Origin: Neoceratodus forsteri
Lineage: Eukaryota; Chordata; Ceratodontiformes; Ceratodontidae
Length of the DNA stretch: 64,000 nt
Assembly (NCBI GenBank): GCA_016271365.2
Contig: CM028131.1
Location: 166,350,501 to 166,414,500 of the forward strand
Reading direction: 5' to 3'
Part shown: one piece after another, positions 53,920 through 64,000 of the stretch
How the letters are laid out: every line of letters begins with the position of its first letter
Numbering within the stretch: position 1 is the stretch's first letter
Notes under the pieces: generated by a model
What the model was told of the DNA's origin: nothing
Databases searched by the model: none
What the model saw: the letters and a program-made list of their open reading frames with translations, nothing else
Position numbers and translations under genes: made by a program

Positions 53920-54960
53920 TTGAATTTTGATGACCGGGTAGGCCTGCTGGGCCCCGAAGGTCCCTTTTTGAGGGGCGACCTGGGAATACTAATACAGACA
54001 TATTTGAACTTAGTGCAGTAACATAACATAGGTAATCATGGGTATATAGTATTCGGCTGTTTACACATAGCAGTAGTAATTAGGCTATTGTAGATCACAT
54101 TGGTAAGTTGTAATTTAGAGCACTAAACATTTGACAAGCAGGTAGGAGAAACAACATTATTTAAAATTGTTCACCATCTCTAGTGCATTGTTCTGGTTGT
54201 TATAGATTTTAAGAGAGTGTAATCTATGTATACCTGTTCTGCGTCAAGGTGAAAAGCATTGTCTTAGTCTTTTTCTAATTTAGTAGAAGCTCTGAGTTAA
54301 TGAACCAAACTTCAATATCAGAAAAGTCATCCTGCATTAGTTTTTCAAGGGCTTCGGGGTTGGAGTGGCTTGAAAAGAGTACCATGTCATGCACATACAA
54401 TAGGACACTGCTGCAGCAGGCATTAGGGAGGTTGTCAAGAGACAAGCTGAACAGAAGGGGACCCAAGCTAGAGCCTTGGGGTACCCCTGTAGTAATACTG
54501 CATTGTTCAGATAGGACATTGAGTATACTCACTTATTGAACACATCCTGTCAGGTAGCTCTGGAACCAATTCTCAGATTCTGAGGAGAGGCCAATATTCA
54601 CCAGTTGGCTTAGCAGTAGGCTGTGGTTGACCATGTTGAAGGTCTTGGTTAGGTCAATGTAGGTAGCCCCCACCAAGAGCCCCTGGTCAAGAGCCTCATG
54701 GCTAGAACCGGTGAATTCCACGAGCACTGTATTCATGCTATGAAACTTCCAAAATCCATGTTGTTCACAGCATCGAAGGTTATACTTGTCTAGATATTCT
54801 ACAAGCTGATTGTAGATGATCCTGTCCAGCGCTTTTGAGAGAAGTGGAAGGACTGAGAAAGACTGGTAGGTGGAATGACAAGACCTATCTCCATTTTTGA
54901 AAATAGGAGTGACCATCACCGCTTTCCAAGACTGAGGACATTTCCCAGTTATGAGGGACA
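53273..54960 (-). pseudogene. LINE reverse-transcriptase ORF relic
   Basis: RT blocks on the minus strand: VTPIFKNGDRSCHSTYQSFS, VLPLLSKALDRIIYNQLVEY, HGFWKFHSMNTVLVEFTGSS, motif A GLLVGATYIDLTKTFNMVNH, then GVPQGSSLGPLLFSLSLDNL. Motif C is LLYVHDMVLFSS: the usual YADD reads YVHD, so one catalytic Asp is His. After the inserted tail it continues KYLGVTLDSALSFSVHID, then CRLVLGTHLLTHTCELYTCS and the C-terminus (FAYRAPKWINSFSADLL) to 53,273. GLLxGxxxxDLxKAF is typical of Daphne/Crack-like and L2-related RTs. Confidence 0.8.
53884..54230 (-). mobile_element. LINE tail insertion with (AAAT)n
   Basis: The plus strand starts (ATTT)n at 53,884-53,920. The minus-strand sequence before it reads TCCCAGGTCGCCCCTCAAAA, GGCCCAGCAGGCCTACCCGG and TCATCAAAATTCAATAAATA. 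It separates two neighbouring parts of the surrounding RT (KKTKTMLF and KYLGVTLDS). The same tail type is at 16,276, 18,630 and 61,500. Its 5' border is not sharp. Confidence 0.65.
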
Positions 54961-55950
54961 GGTTTAGGATCCTTGTTATTGGGAAAAGAACCTCATCAAG
55001 AGTGTTTGCAAGATGCTTGAGGTTTATCGAGCCGCTAGCTGTTTGTGACTTCCTTAGTACTTGTTGGAAGTATTTCTTGGCTTTGGTTTCAGAGACGAAC
55101 TTGAGGTAGAAGGGGGAAACAGGATTATCAGATTGGTTATTAGTTCAAGTAGGGACGGAGCTGGTTAGCAGAGCTAGAAAGTCCGGGGGAAGTACTCCAC
55201 TTAGGTCTGTAAAAGACTTGTTGAAGTGGTTAGCAATTTTTATAGGGTCTTGAGTAGTATTTCCATTGATACTGAGCATAGTGGGCACTGTTTTGTTGGT
55301 TTTACCAATTAGGGACTTTATGTTGTCCTAAAATTTACATCCCTCTTCCCAGGAGTTGTCAAACTGAGTTTTAAAGTAGAGGCTTTTTGCTATACGGATG
55401 GTCCTGGTACATTCATTGTGGGCAGTTTTATATCTCTGAATGTCTATATTGGACACAGAACTTTTGTCTTTATGTCATAAGTTGTCCCTTATATTCATTA
55501 AATCAAGGGGCGTTATGTGTAGCCATCAATTTACAACAAGAGACACTTTTTAAGTGAGGAATAAAAAAAACTTGCTCCACTGTAGGTCTTGAATTAATTT
55601 GAGTCACTAGAAAGGCATTTGAAATGAAATAAGCAGCAGGGAAACTCAAATAATTAAGAAATAGCCCCCTGCTGGGAGTCTGTTAGTTTCTGACCATAAC
55701 TTCCATAGTTTAGAAAAAAATGAAAAAAGCTCTGGAGGGCTCTTCTATATAGAGAGTGTTTCATGCTGCGTAGCTCTAAGTAGCTTTTGTCAATTACCTC
55801 CAACAGGTTGCTTAGCACTTTCTCCCTCCATGTCCACTTTGGTTTCTTTTACATCTCTCCTACTCAAATTCTCCAGGCTCCATACCCCATACTGATGCTC
55901 CATGCTTCATCTTAGACTTCCTCCTTCATGTCCAGCAAGCTCATCTAGTA
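54961..55950. other. Upstream part of the LINE relic and unassigned DNA
   Basis: Up to about 55,560 weak ORF2-like sequence on the minus strand seems to continue the LINE (for example a FKTQFDNSWEEGCKF-type stretch near 55,350). From 55,560 to 55,950 I see nothing recognisable. Confidence 0.4.
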
Positions 55951-57827
55951 TCAAATCAAATCAATCTTTATTTATAAAAGGCGCCTTTCCAAAACCAAGG
56001 CGCCTGTACATAACATGATAAAATCAATAAATAATTAAAACAATATTAGAATTAATTTAAGCAACAGCGTTCAAAACTCATTATACGCTAGGCTAAAAAG
56101 ATATGTTTTTAAAGCCTCCTTAAAGCTTTGGACAGTCAGGCAATCTCACACCTGACGAGGTAGAGAATTCCACAGGGTTGGGGCCATAAAACTAAAAGAT
56201 CTGGACGCTGAAGTTTTTAAGCAAACCCTGGGAATCTCTAGCAATCCCTCATCAGTGGATCGGAGAGCACGGGAGGGACAGTAGGGGCAAAGGAGATCCT
56301 TCAGGTAGCCAGGCCCCTGATTGTGTAGGGCCTTATAGGTCAGAAAACTGACCTTGAAGGTGATTCACCAGCATATTGGCAGCCAGTGCAGTCTGTGGAG
56401 CACAGGTGTTATATGACTGGACCAAGAAGAGCCAGTCAGTAGCCTGGCTGCTGCATTCTGCACTAGCTGCAAGCAGCGAATCTCAACCCCCAGTAGCCCA
56501 AGATAAAGGGCATTGCAGTAGTCAAGGCAGGAGGTAATCAAAGCGTGGACCATAGTAGGAAGATCGTCAGGAGGAACCAGGTGCTTCACCTGGGTGATGT
56601 TCCTCTGATGGTAAAAAGAGGTTTTGACAACTGCCGACACCTGAGATTTAAGTGTCAAACAGTCATCAAACACAACGCCCAGGTTCCACACCCAGTCTGA
56701 GGTAGTTAGCTGGACAACCCCAAGCCATAAACCAGAGGGTGATCCCGCCAACAAACCCACCTCCCAGCGACCCAGGTCCACAACCAACACCTCAGTTTTC
56801 TCTGGGTTCAGCCACAGCCAACTCACATTCATCCAGTCCTGGATTTCAGTCAGACAGTTGTTAAAGACCGAAAAGGCAGCATCTTGGCCGGGTACAAAGG
56901 ACATGTGCAGCTGAGTATCATCTGCATAGCAGTGAAAACTCAGACCGTACCTCCTAATAATCGCTCCTAATGGCAGCATGTACACCGCAAACAACATGGG
57001 CGCCAAAATGGAGCCCTGCGGCACCCCACAGGATAGGGGGAATGATGCTGAGGAAAAAATCCCAGACGCCACCCTCTGAGTCCTACCCTCGAGGAAAGAT
57101 CGAAACCAACTGAGGACTGTACCAGCAGCCCACAGATAAACTGCAAGTGCTCCAATAGCACACCATGATCCATGGTGTCAAATGCTACAGAGAGATCAAG
57201 AAGGACCAAGATAGAACTAGTCCTTCGATCTCTCACTATTAGGAGGTCATTTAGTACCCGGACAAGAGCTGTCTCAGTACTATGCCTTTTCCTAAATCCG
57301 GACTGGAGAGAATCATAGACATTGTGGTTGGTCAAATGATCATCCAGCTGCGACGTGACCACCTTCTCAATAACCTTACCCACAAAGGGCAGGTTAGAGA
57401 CAGGCCTGTAGTTAACCAGATAATCCAGGTCCAAGGAGGACTTCTTAAGAAGCGGCTGAACCACATCTTCCTTCAGAGGATTTGGAAAAATCCCCCTCTC
57501 TAAAGACCTCCAGATTATCTCAGCAAGGACCGGACCGATTTTATCCACACAGCCCACTAGGCGACATGTGGGGCCCTGGTCCAAACCACAGTTGGTCGGA
57601 TGCAATGATTGGATGACCATCACAGTGTCATCGACTGTGGGAAGGCTGAAGTCAGACCACATAAACTGGGTGTCTGACATCTCCTGCCGACTAGTAGAGT
57701 CCTGCCAACTGCCATCCAGGGCAGGACACAAATCAAATGCTTTCTCTATATCTGCTTCTTTTAGTGGCTGTACACACCTATAGGGAAAAAAAGAGAAACG
57801 CTCCACTGATTGTAATAAACTTAACAT
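55951..57827 (-). pseudogene. L2 ORF2 relic, minus strand, 5'-truncated
   Basis: From 57,827: DIEKAFDLCPALDGSW, LERGIFPNPLKEDVVQPLLK, YRPVSNLPFVGKVIEKVVTS, SGFRKRHSTETALVRVLNDL and motif A SILVLLDLSVAFDTMDH. A one-base frameshift near 57,130 leads to WFRSFLEGRTQRVASG, GVPQGSILAPMLFAVYMLPL and motif C FHCYADDTQLHMSF (intact). Then SFYHQRNITQVKHLVPPDDL, LYLGLLGVEIRCLQLVQNAA and ITPVLHRLHWLPICW to 56,365. The rest of the C-terminus follows in other frames (HPxDP-type FQSFKEALKTYLF region at about 56,110). The 3' end at about 55,960 has a (GATTT)-type tail after CGCCTTTTATAAATAAAGAT. RT residues are intact; frameshift and truncation make it inactive. Confidence 0.88.
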
Positions 57828-60040
57828 ATCAGAATATAAATGCAGTATCCCCTAGGCAAAGGTAGCATATCTCTTTTAAATTATAATCAGTCATTGTAGC
57901 ACATACTATGCTTCTATAGCATCCTTACAAATATCGTAGCTTGTTGCCCTGCATTGCAGAACTATGGGTTGATGTTCTCCTTCTGGCTCCACAATTAAAA
58001 CTCCAGAATTCTTATATTATTATATGGCATTATGTTTCATCCAGTTCTATGCTGTTCCAGCACAGACCTGCTTTTCATAGTTAGCCATTCCTGATTCATA
58101 GCTCACAACCCGGCTCCGGCAAGAAAGACCGACATAACTGGCAAGGTGTCTGTCGAACAACACTACTCACTAATGGTAAGCTGCCACTGAGTTCCCTCTT
58201 GCAGGTCAAGTTCAGAAATATTATTAGTTTCATTCAAGATTTGGCAGAACGAAACTAGAAAAGTTAAATATCTATAAACAGGAGCATTCTTTTGGCGTGG
58301 TGAGGAGCGGAGCAGCAGCGTGGCCATCTTGCTGCTTCACCCCCTCCCACATCACAGTGGATCATTTTTCTTCAATAAAATAATTTAATTTTGCCTTGGA
58401 CATTTTACCTTGTGCCTTTTTCCTGTAGTCAGGCAATTAACATATGTAATTGGTAAACACACAACATTGTTCCCTTTTAGATCAGAATTAGAGCTGGGAA
58501 AAAAACAAGAAAAAGTTTGAAGTTTGAATTACCTTGGTCAAGAGATACTTAAATAAAAGAAGCGCACCTAGTATCTTTGCATTTGCCAATGTCATCCTGC
58601 TGCTTGTGCTGTTAAATGACACAGGGGAACACATAAAACACATACAAAATATATGCCAATAAAACAAGAACTCATGCTAGCCTAGCCCAAATGAATGAAC
58701 AGAGAATCTTAACTGTTTAAGATCTCCAACAAAACATATAAAACAGTTAAACAAATCTAAAACAGATAACACCGTCTCAGTTGTGCATCCTTACAACAGT
58801 AAACCTGCAGACTAAAACAGTAAAAATATTGTAATCCAGGGGTATGTTCATGGTATGCTGATAAAGGCAATCCCAGATACAGCAATAAGTCACATTAATT
58901 TACAAAGAACCTCATATTTTGCAAAAGTAAAGACAGTACCTCTGAGTAAGGAAATACCTCAGTGCAGCTTCCTCAAGTTACTGAAACTACAGCCATATTA
59001 GCAGAGGAGAGAAACAACAGTCGCAAGCAAACATGGCTCCCTTATTTCCGTATCTAAGTCTGGGAGCCCATTGATTTCCAGGGCCAAAAATCCAGATGGC
59101 TTTCCACCTGTGAATCTTATTGCCTTCTTTCCTTATCTCTAGGACTTTCAAATTTCCATCCAGCAGTGTTTGTCATCTGTCCATTATTCAACCTTCAAGG
59201 TGGGAGTGCGCAAATGTATCTAGGGAATCAAATAAAATAATCACTCGTCTGAGCGTAGTACAATTAATACGTCATTTTTGATTTAATGACCCCCCCGCCC
59301 ATAGGCAAAGATGACATTCCTTTTTAAAGAAGTAATAGGCATATCGGCACTTACAGTGCAGCTGCTTTCTTCCTCATGGCTATTTTTTCAAGCACAGGAA
59401 GCCACAATGAATACCACTCAAACTAGGCTCTGCACTGCTCACACAGTTTAATGTTCTGGAAAATATTGCTCCTGGAGCTAAGGTTCAGGACTCCAATAAT
59501 CATAAATAATCTGTTTTTTCTCAGTTTAAAAGATCCTCCCTTAAAAGGGTAAAATCTCTCCAACCTCCACAAATGAGCTCCACAACTCACACAAGTTCGG
59601 TAATAAACCAGTAATATATACTAAAAGCGATACAAAGTCAGTAAGCTCTGCATTGAATTACTTTATGACTCATAAAATAATACAAAAATGACACAAAAGT
59701 CAATGCATGAGGGAACACCAAACTCCTCCAAACCACCAACGATTCAAAATGCGGACACCCCAACTGCTCCCTCAAAAGCTGCCGATACTAAAACAAAGCT
59801 TCAAGAGCTGTAACTTATTCTCTCAGGGGCTAAAAATTACAAAAAATGTTTAGGTAAAATCATGAATATAGTAAAAAATCAGAACCAATATAAAGCTTTA
59901 ACATGGAGCAGAGCACCAGAGTGGCTGTCTTGCTGCTCTGCCCTGCCACACTTGTGTGGTAAAGCCCATCAGCCATGAAGTCAGAGAACTAAAACTTGTA
60001 TATATTCAGTCTGTTGTTGTTGTTTTGGTTTTGTAATGAC
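57828..60040. other. No gene recognised; two related promoter-like motifs
   Basis: Mostly AT-rich unassigned DNA. GAGCAGCAGCGTGGCCATCT at 58,309 and GAGCACCAGAGTGGCTGTCT at 59,911 are followed by TGCTGCTtC/TGCTGCTCTG. On the minus strand the first reads AGCAAGATGGCCACG, which resembles the YY1-type CAAGATGGC start of L1-like 5' UTRs. These may be two copies of one retroelement 5' end, but no ORF follows that I can assign. Confidence 0.4.
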
Positions 60041-60100
60041 TTGTAACTCTCCCAGGTCACACCTGAAAATAGGCAATGTGTCTAGTCTGATTATCTGGTC
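60041..60100 (+). mobile_element. LINE 3' tail fragment
   Basis: CTCTCCCAGGTCACACCTGA, then AAATAGGCAATGTGTCTAGT and TTATCTGGTCAATA match the tail type shared by 18,630, 53,884 (reverse) and the SINE at 51,780. No (AAAT)n end is kept. Confidence 0.5.
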
Positions 60101-60159
60101 AATAGAAGCTACAGTAAATGTTTACTCTCTGTGTCCATTCATTTGTACACAGGTGATAC

Positions 60160-60350
60160 AGTACTCTTTACTTCAGGCTCATCTGCCCCTCCTGAAGAAG
60201 GGGAGTTAGTGCCTGAAGTGCCAAGGCTGGATGTGGGTGGAGGTGGAAAATTTATATTGTATGTATCTGTGTTTTCTCTTGTATGCTTACAACTGTAAGT
60301 AATTTTCAATTTGTAATAATAAAAATACATTCACTGAATTTTGTGGCTGA
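60160..60350 (+). other. Unidentified element end
   Basis: CTCCTGAAGAAGGGGAGTTA, then GTGCCTGAAGTGCCAAGGC, an AT-rich stretch and AATAATAAAAATACATT. The layout matches those at about 6,890 and 44,510. Possibly the 3' end of a retroelement family (LTR, DIRS or Penelope-type); I cannot decide. Confidence 0.35.
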
Positions 60351-60369
60351 GTCTGGAGTTCTGGATATT

Positions 60370-61590
60370 TATTTTTTCGTTCCTCTGCCCCTGACCTTGT
60401 GAACTGGCTCCAACAGGACTTTAACAACATCCAGGTCTGGTTTCAGGAACATCAGTTATTCCTCCATGCTAAAAAAAATAACAGTCTCTATGACTTTTGG
60501 AATAAGGCAGAGGTTTGCTTGAGTTTCTCCACTAACTTCCTTTCTTACCCTTGATGGTGCAGCTATTGAAGAGGTCTTCTCATTCAAGTACCTCAGGATC
60601 TGGTTGGCTTGCCACCTAGATTCTTCTTTTCATGTGAATGCTATCTATAAAAAGCTCCACCCCAAACTTGGTGCACTTTTCAGAAATAAGAGAAGCAGCC
60701 TGCTTCCTGCACACAGGCTAATTCTCACTAAGATGATTCTCTCAATTTTCAACTATGCAGACATTGTTTATAGTGCTGCTCCTAAGTCCACTTCAACTAG
60801 ACTGGATCCCTGCTTTCACTCCTTCTGTCTATTTTCTCACGACAAACCCCTGTGTACTCATCATTGTTCACTGTATACCTCCCTCTCCCTTCCCTGTCTT
60901 GATTCCAGGTGCCTTACCCCTTGTGCCTTCCTTATTTCCAAATTCTGGTTTGGCTCCCTCCCCTCATATCTTGCTTCCCTCCTCTCCCTTCCCCTTCTAC
61001 ATCTTACTCCCTTCACAATGCTTGCTTTTGCTCTCTTGCTCTTCCATCAATGAAATATATTGCTGGCCATGCTGCCTTCTCATTCTCCTTCCCTAAACTT
61101 TGGGTCTCTCTCCCACCTTCCATTCAGTCTTCTCCTTCCTGTCCAGTTCTTAAGTATCTCATCTGGGTTTTCTCTATTCATTCCTGTAGTTGCTTCTGAT
61201 ATTGGGTGGACTCCACACACCTGCCTTCCACCACACACTGTCTTTAGTAATACCCCTCTCCCCAGTTCACCATTTATCACTCTATGCTCATTTTTTTTTT
61301 TTGCTCAATGTTTACTTGTTCTTTTGCTAGTCCCACAATTTATTGTATGCTACTTACTGTTTGAACTTTTATTCATAAGTTGTCTTGCAGTTGTATACCC
61401 TGTGTTTTGTTATGCATATTTCCATAGTCTATCATTTTTGTGCATTGTACTTTTTATTTTTAATGTTCTAATATATTTCCCCTTCCCAAGACACATCTGG
61501 AAACAAGAGTATACCAGCTCAGAATGGCTCCCTTGGTAAAACTGTTGAAATGAATAATAAATAAATAAATAAATAAATAACATGAAGTGA
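60370..61590 (+). pseudogene. LINE ORF2 C-terminal relic with 3' end
   Basis: Frames read VWFQEHQLFLHAKKNNSLYD, FLTLDGAAIEEVFSFKYLRI, then from 60,604 WLACHLDSSFHVNAIYKKLH, PKLGALFRNKRSSLLPAHRL, ILTKMILSIFNYADIVYSAA and PKSTSTRLDPCFHSFC. Further frames give THHCSLYTSLSLPCLDSRCL. This is the region after RT in Jockey-superfamily LINEs (KYLGI.LDSSLSF, ILDYADIVY). The 3' UTR ends CTCCCTTGGTAAAACTGTTG and (AATA)n at 61,550-61,590. RT core and endonuclease are missing. Confidence 0.75.
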
Positions 61591-61806
61591 TGTTGCAAAA
61601 ATCATCTGATTCTCAAACAAATGTATTAATTTATATGACCATTACAACAAGACATTTTTCTTGCAGTACAAACATCATTCATTCAATTACAAATAGCTCA
61701 TGAAAAAGGCATAGCAGGAATGGAGCCCCATATTCAAAGGTGGAGCACAGCAATATGTGGTGTAACAGCACAGTGTACATATTAGTGAGCAGATCGTAAG
61801 TAACAA

Positions 61807-61849
61807 TATTCATACATTCATAGCACCGTGTGCTGCATGTATGAATATT
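61807..61849. repeat. Perfect 13-bp inverted repeat
   Basis: AATATTCATACAT and ATGTATGAATATT with a 17-base centre that itself pairs (TAGCAC/GTGCTG). No gene is linked to it. Confidence 0.65.
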
Positions 61850-61889
61850 TCTTTCTAATTTTTGTTCAGGACTGGTATACTACATTAAA

Positions 61890-62210
61890 CTGTGACAGCT
61901 TGATTCCACATGCATCTTGGAGGGTAGGTAACATGGACCTGTTTCATTGATGGGGGAATGATGGCCACAACACCAAAGAAACTCCCCTGCTCTTCTTCAA
62001 TAAGTGCCATAGGATCTTTAACTTCCACCTGGACAATGACCACAGATGAGTAGAAGGGACCACAGTTTAATGTCTCATCTGAAATATGGCAACTGAACAA
62101 TGCAGTGTTCCTCATAGGTACTACAATGTCAGTTATGGCTATAGAACCCATGACCTTTTGTTCTTCCAGCTCAGAGGTGAGTATGTTACCTACTGAGCCA
62201 GTGACATGGA
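61890..62210 (-). mobile_element. tRNA-derived SINE with conserved central domain
   Basis: On the minus strand the A box TGGCTCAGTAGG (62,189-62,200) fits the RNA polymerase III consensus fully. The B box region GGTCATGGGTTCTATAGCC is at about 62,137-62,155. Downstream is a domain with GAGACATTAAACTGTGGTCC, GTGGTCATTGTC and TTAAAGATCCTATGGCACTT, then GAAGAGCAGGGG, a pattern I know from widespread fish and amphibian SINEs but cannot name with certainty. The open frame across it (61,885-62,547) is incidental. The 3' end is not sharply visible. Confidence 0.65.
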
Positions 62211-62500
62211 TGTGTTGAATATTAAGTTGTAGTAACACCAGGCAAAGAGTAGATTTGCAGAGCTCCTCAGCCCACTGCTGGCGACTGGCACCCAGGAACA
62301 AAAGATGACAGTGTGTCCCAAGCAGGTTAACACCTTTGCTGCTAGGTGCCATATTCAAATAGCAGCATGCTGATGACCACACAAGGCATGCAAGGTGGTA
62401 AGAGGCCATTTGCTTACTATTATGGGCTTTAGCAACTCTGCACAATGTCCCACTGCCTTTGTATGCATGGCAGCACTGCTCAGAGCCCCCTCTATCACCA

Positions 62501-62693
62501 GAATCCCTGTAAAATAAAATACCCAGATAGTCTAGTGGTACCCTCACCTCCTTCGCTTGATCCCTGTTCCATTAAAGAAATGTTCCCAGGCAGACCAGTG
62601 GTACTCTCCCTTCCCTCAACCAATCCCCATTGTAATTAAGAAATTATCCCTGATAGTCAAGTGGTCCCTCCCGCTCCCTGTAGCCTATGACAC
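62501..62693 (+). repeat. Three-copy tandem array with tRNA-like A boxes
   Basis: Three units of 60-70 bases each carry a TCCC(A/T)G...AGTGGT stretch: CCCAGATAGTCTAGTGGT (62,521), CCCAGGCAGACCAGTGGT (about 62,586) and CCCTGATAGTCAAGTGGT (about 62,647). Each is followed by a pyrimidine-rich part and AATTAAGAAAT-like DNA. The motif resembles the 5' part of a Glu- or Asp-type tRNA. No B box was found. Confidence 0.6.
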
Positions 62694-62699
62694 CCAATG

Positions 62700-64000
62700 C
62701 CCTCAAACAGCATCAAATGCTTACCCACAAGTTTGGTCCAAAAGCATTACATTTCTTTAAGTTACAGGCCATAAAACTACTGTAATCATTAGAAAATAAA
62801 TTGAGTCAGTGTGTATTTTTTGGTAACACTCTAATCAAATAGTTCCATTTTAGGGTAAGTTGTGTAGTAATATACATCTTTCCATTTCACTACAGGGCCA
62901 CTGTGAACAGAGAGTAGCCAGGTCACTATATGGAGGGGGGGTTGGCATGTGGGGTTCAGATGCTATGGGGGGGACCACAGTACTACCAGGGTTAGTTTCT
63001 TTATTACCACTGGGATCAGGTGAGGGACAAGGAACATTTTTATTTTTTGACAGGCACCAATACTGCGGGGAGAGGGATGAGCACCACTGTGCATGTTGCT
63101 AAAAGTAGGGTTTAGTAACTGTTAAATAGCACTGCCAAGGCAGTCTTTTAGTGCTTTCAAAAATATCACTGCACCCTTTATGCAAGATGCTAACTTCATT
63201 TGCAATGTTGCAGTTTTATATTTAGTGTAACTGCAATAACCACGTAACAATACACTTGGCATACTTTTGAATACAGCAGCAGGTGTGCTAGCTGGCTATT
63301 GGCTGCACTAGATTCCATTAGAGTTGTGCTAGGCACATGCTAATGGTTTCAATATGAGGTCCTTATCTCACTCCATCACTGACATGTTTTAACTAGGGCA
63401 CAATCTGCTTTATCCCTGAATCAGATTATTTCATAGTTGAAACTGGCCAGTGATGTAGTGCAGTATATCCACTTTGGCTTTGTATGGGTCACTTGTATCA
63501 AATTAATTTCACTTGTATTGATCGACTAAATATAATTTCAATGCACATATAAAAACATACAAAAAATTTAAAACATTAAAATCACATTACTATTACATAC
63601 AGTATTGTTACCTATCAAGGTATATTATTCAAATACTACAAGGTGATGACAGGGACATGTTATCTGTTTGCACACTCCTAAATACTAAAAAACATTGTGA
63701 CTGGGTACTAAAGATTTCAACCCATATTGTGTTTATGCCACAGATATAGAAACTTTTACATTTGGGGAACGATCCAACCCATACAAACACCCTAGGTATT
63801 CCTGTACTTCTAGGTTACCAAAACCAGAACCTATAATGTGCATCTTTCTATATTATAGATGAGGGAGCACTCCCAACCAATTGGAGTACTCCTTTCCCCT
63901 GTGCGTAAGACACTCTTATTCTGTGAAAAGCATCTCATGAGCAAATGCCCTGGAAACAGGTACATTCCAGGATAGTTTTTTTTAAATAACATTGAGCACT
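62700..64000. other. No gene seen
   Basis: AT-rich unassigned DNA to the window end, including the possible transposon end near 63,361. No recognisable coding frame. Confidence 0.5.

Larger units (their letters stand above)
52412..55560 (-). mobile_element. Jockey-superfamily LINE (Daphne/Crack-like), minus strand
   Basis: The 3' end (AATAAA repeats, AATCCGAGA..., 52,412-52,500) is at the left. A 3' UTR of about 750 bases is strongly pyrimidine-rich on its sense strand (52,620-53,260 is purine-rich on plus). ORF2 sequence runs from about 53,273 to 55,560, with another LINE tail inserted at 53,884-54,230. The 5' end is truncated; I see no endonuclease. Clade name is tentative. Confidence 0.75.
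61728..63361. mobile_element. Possible non-autonomous DNA transposon, 1.6 kb
   Basis: Left GGAGCCCCATATTCAAA (61,729) and reversed right GGACCTCATATTGAAA (near 63,361) are inverted relatives of about 16 bases. The interior contains a SINE and a small tandem array. The right flank is TTA but the left flank does not match it, so no duplication supports the call. A similar start, GGGGCCCTATTTTCAAAG, occurs at 30,463. Weak evidence. Confidence 0.3.

Noticed and set aside
61885..62547. 220-codon minus-strand frame as a host gene
   Set aside because: It lies across a tRNA-derived SINE with polymerase III boxes and has no protein family features.
62521..62665. tRNA-Glu genes in tandem
   Set aside because: Only the 5' third resembles a tRNA; no anticodon arm or B box is present in any unit.
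1..64000. CRISPR arrays, operons or prokaryotic elements
   Set aside because: Tandem repeats present are minisatellites, duplications or microsatellites without uniform unique spacers; all coding is eukaryotic retroelement type.

Overview
The window looks like vertebrate nuclear DNA, most likely from an amphibian or another non-mammalian tetrapod. It has no operons or ribosome binding sites. It is packed with decayed non-LTR retrotransposons of several clades side by side (L1, CR1, L2 and Jockey-superfamily types), tRNA-derived SINEs, palindromic foldback elements, non-autonomous DNA transposons and satellites. A caecilian-like genome is my guess for the host; it rests on repeat content only. 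I found no exon of a host gene. Every coding call is a transposon gene, and every one is broken.

Layout. 110-6,445: a full-length L1 on the minus strand with an 18-bp target-site duplication (TSD), itself carrying a 5'-truncated L1 3' end. 7,262-28,515: a second full-length L1 on the plus strand, split in its ORF2 by about 15 kb of inserted DNA (10,556-25,546). The same 16-bp TSD before 7,278 and after 28,499 shows that the two halves are one element. The 15-kb insert has imperfect terminal repeats and carries a DNA transposon with a 9-bp TSD, CR1 pieces, several foldbacks and a minisatellite. 28.5-39 kb: an L1 ORF1 relic, foldbacks, a 62-bp minisatellite, a tandemly duplicated foldback block, L2 fragments and a SINE-like element with a 10-bp TSD. 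39.2-51.2 kb: one CR1 element, ORF1 esterase through the ORF2 C-terminus, broken up by at least four insertions: an unidentified element that holds a Harbinger-like transposon with a Myb-like relic, a minus-strand L2, and a truncated L2 whose tail was hit by the second copy of the SINE-like element. 51.3-57.8 kb: LINE tails, a MIR-like SINE, a Jockey-superfamily LINE and another L2. 57.8-64 kb: mostly unassigned sequence, a LINE 3' half, a tRNA-derived SINE and a small tandem array with tRNA-like boxes.

How the parts relate. The order of events can be read from TSDs and broken reading frames. L1 machinery (poly-A tails, long TSDs) probably moved the two SINE-like copies. A plus-strand LINE at 60.4-61.6 kb shares its 3' end with several tails in the window and with the MIR-like SINE, so it or a relative is a candidate partner for that SINE. 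Palindromes of 80 to 600 bp recur through the whole window. Family names below come from reading motifs; no database was searched.
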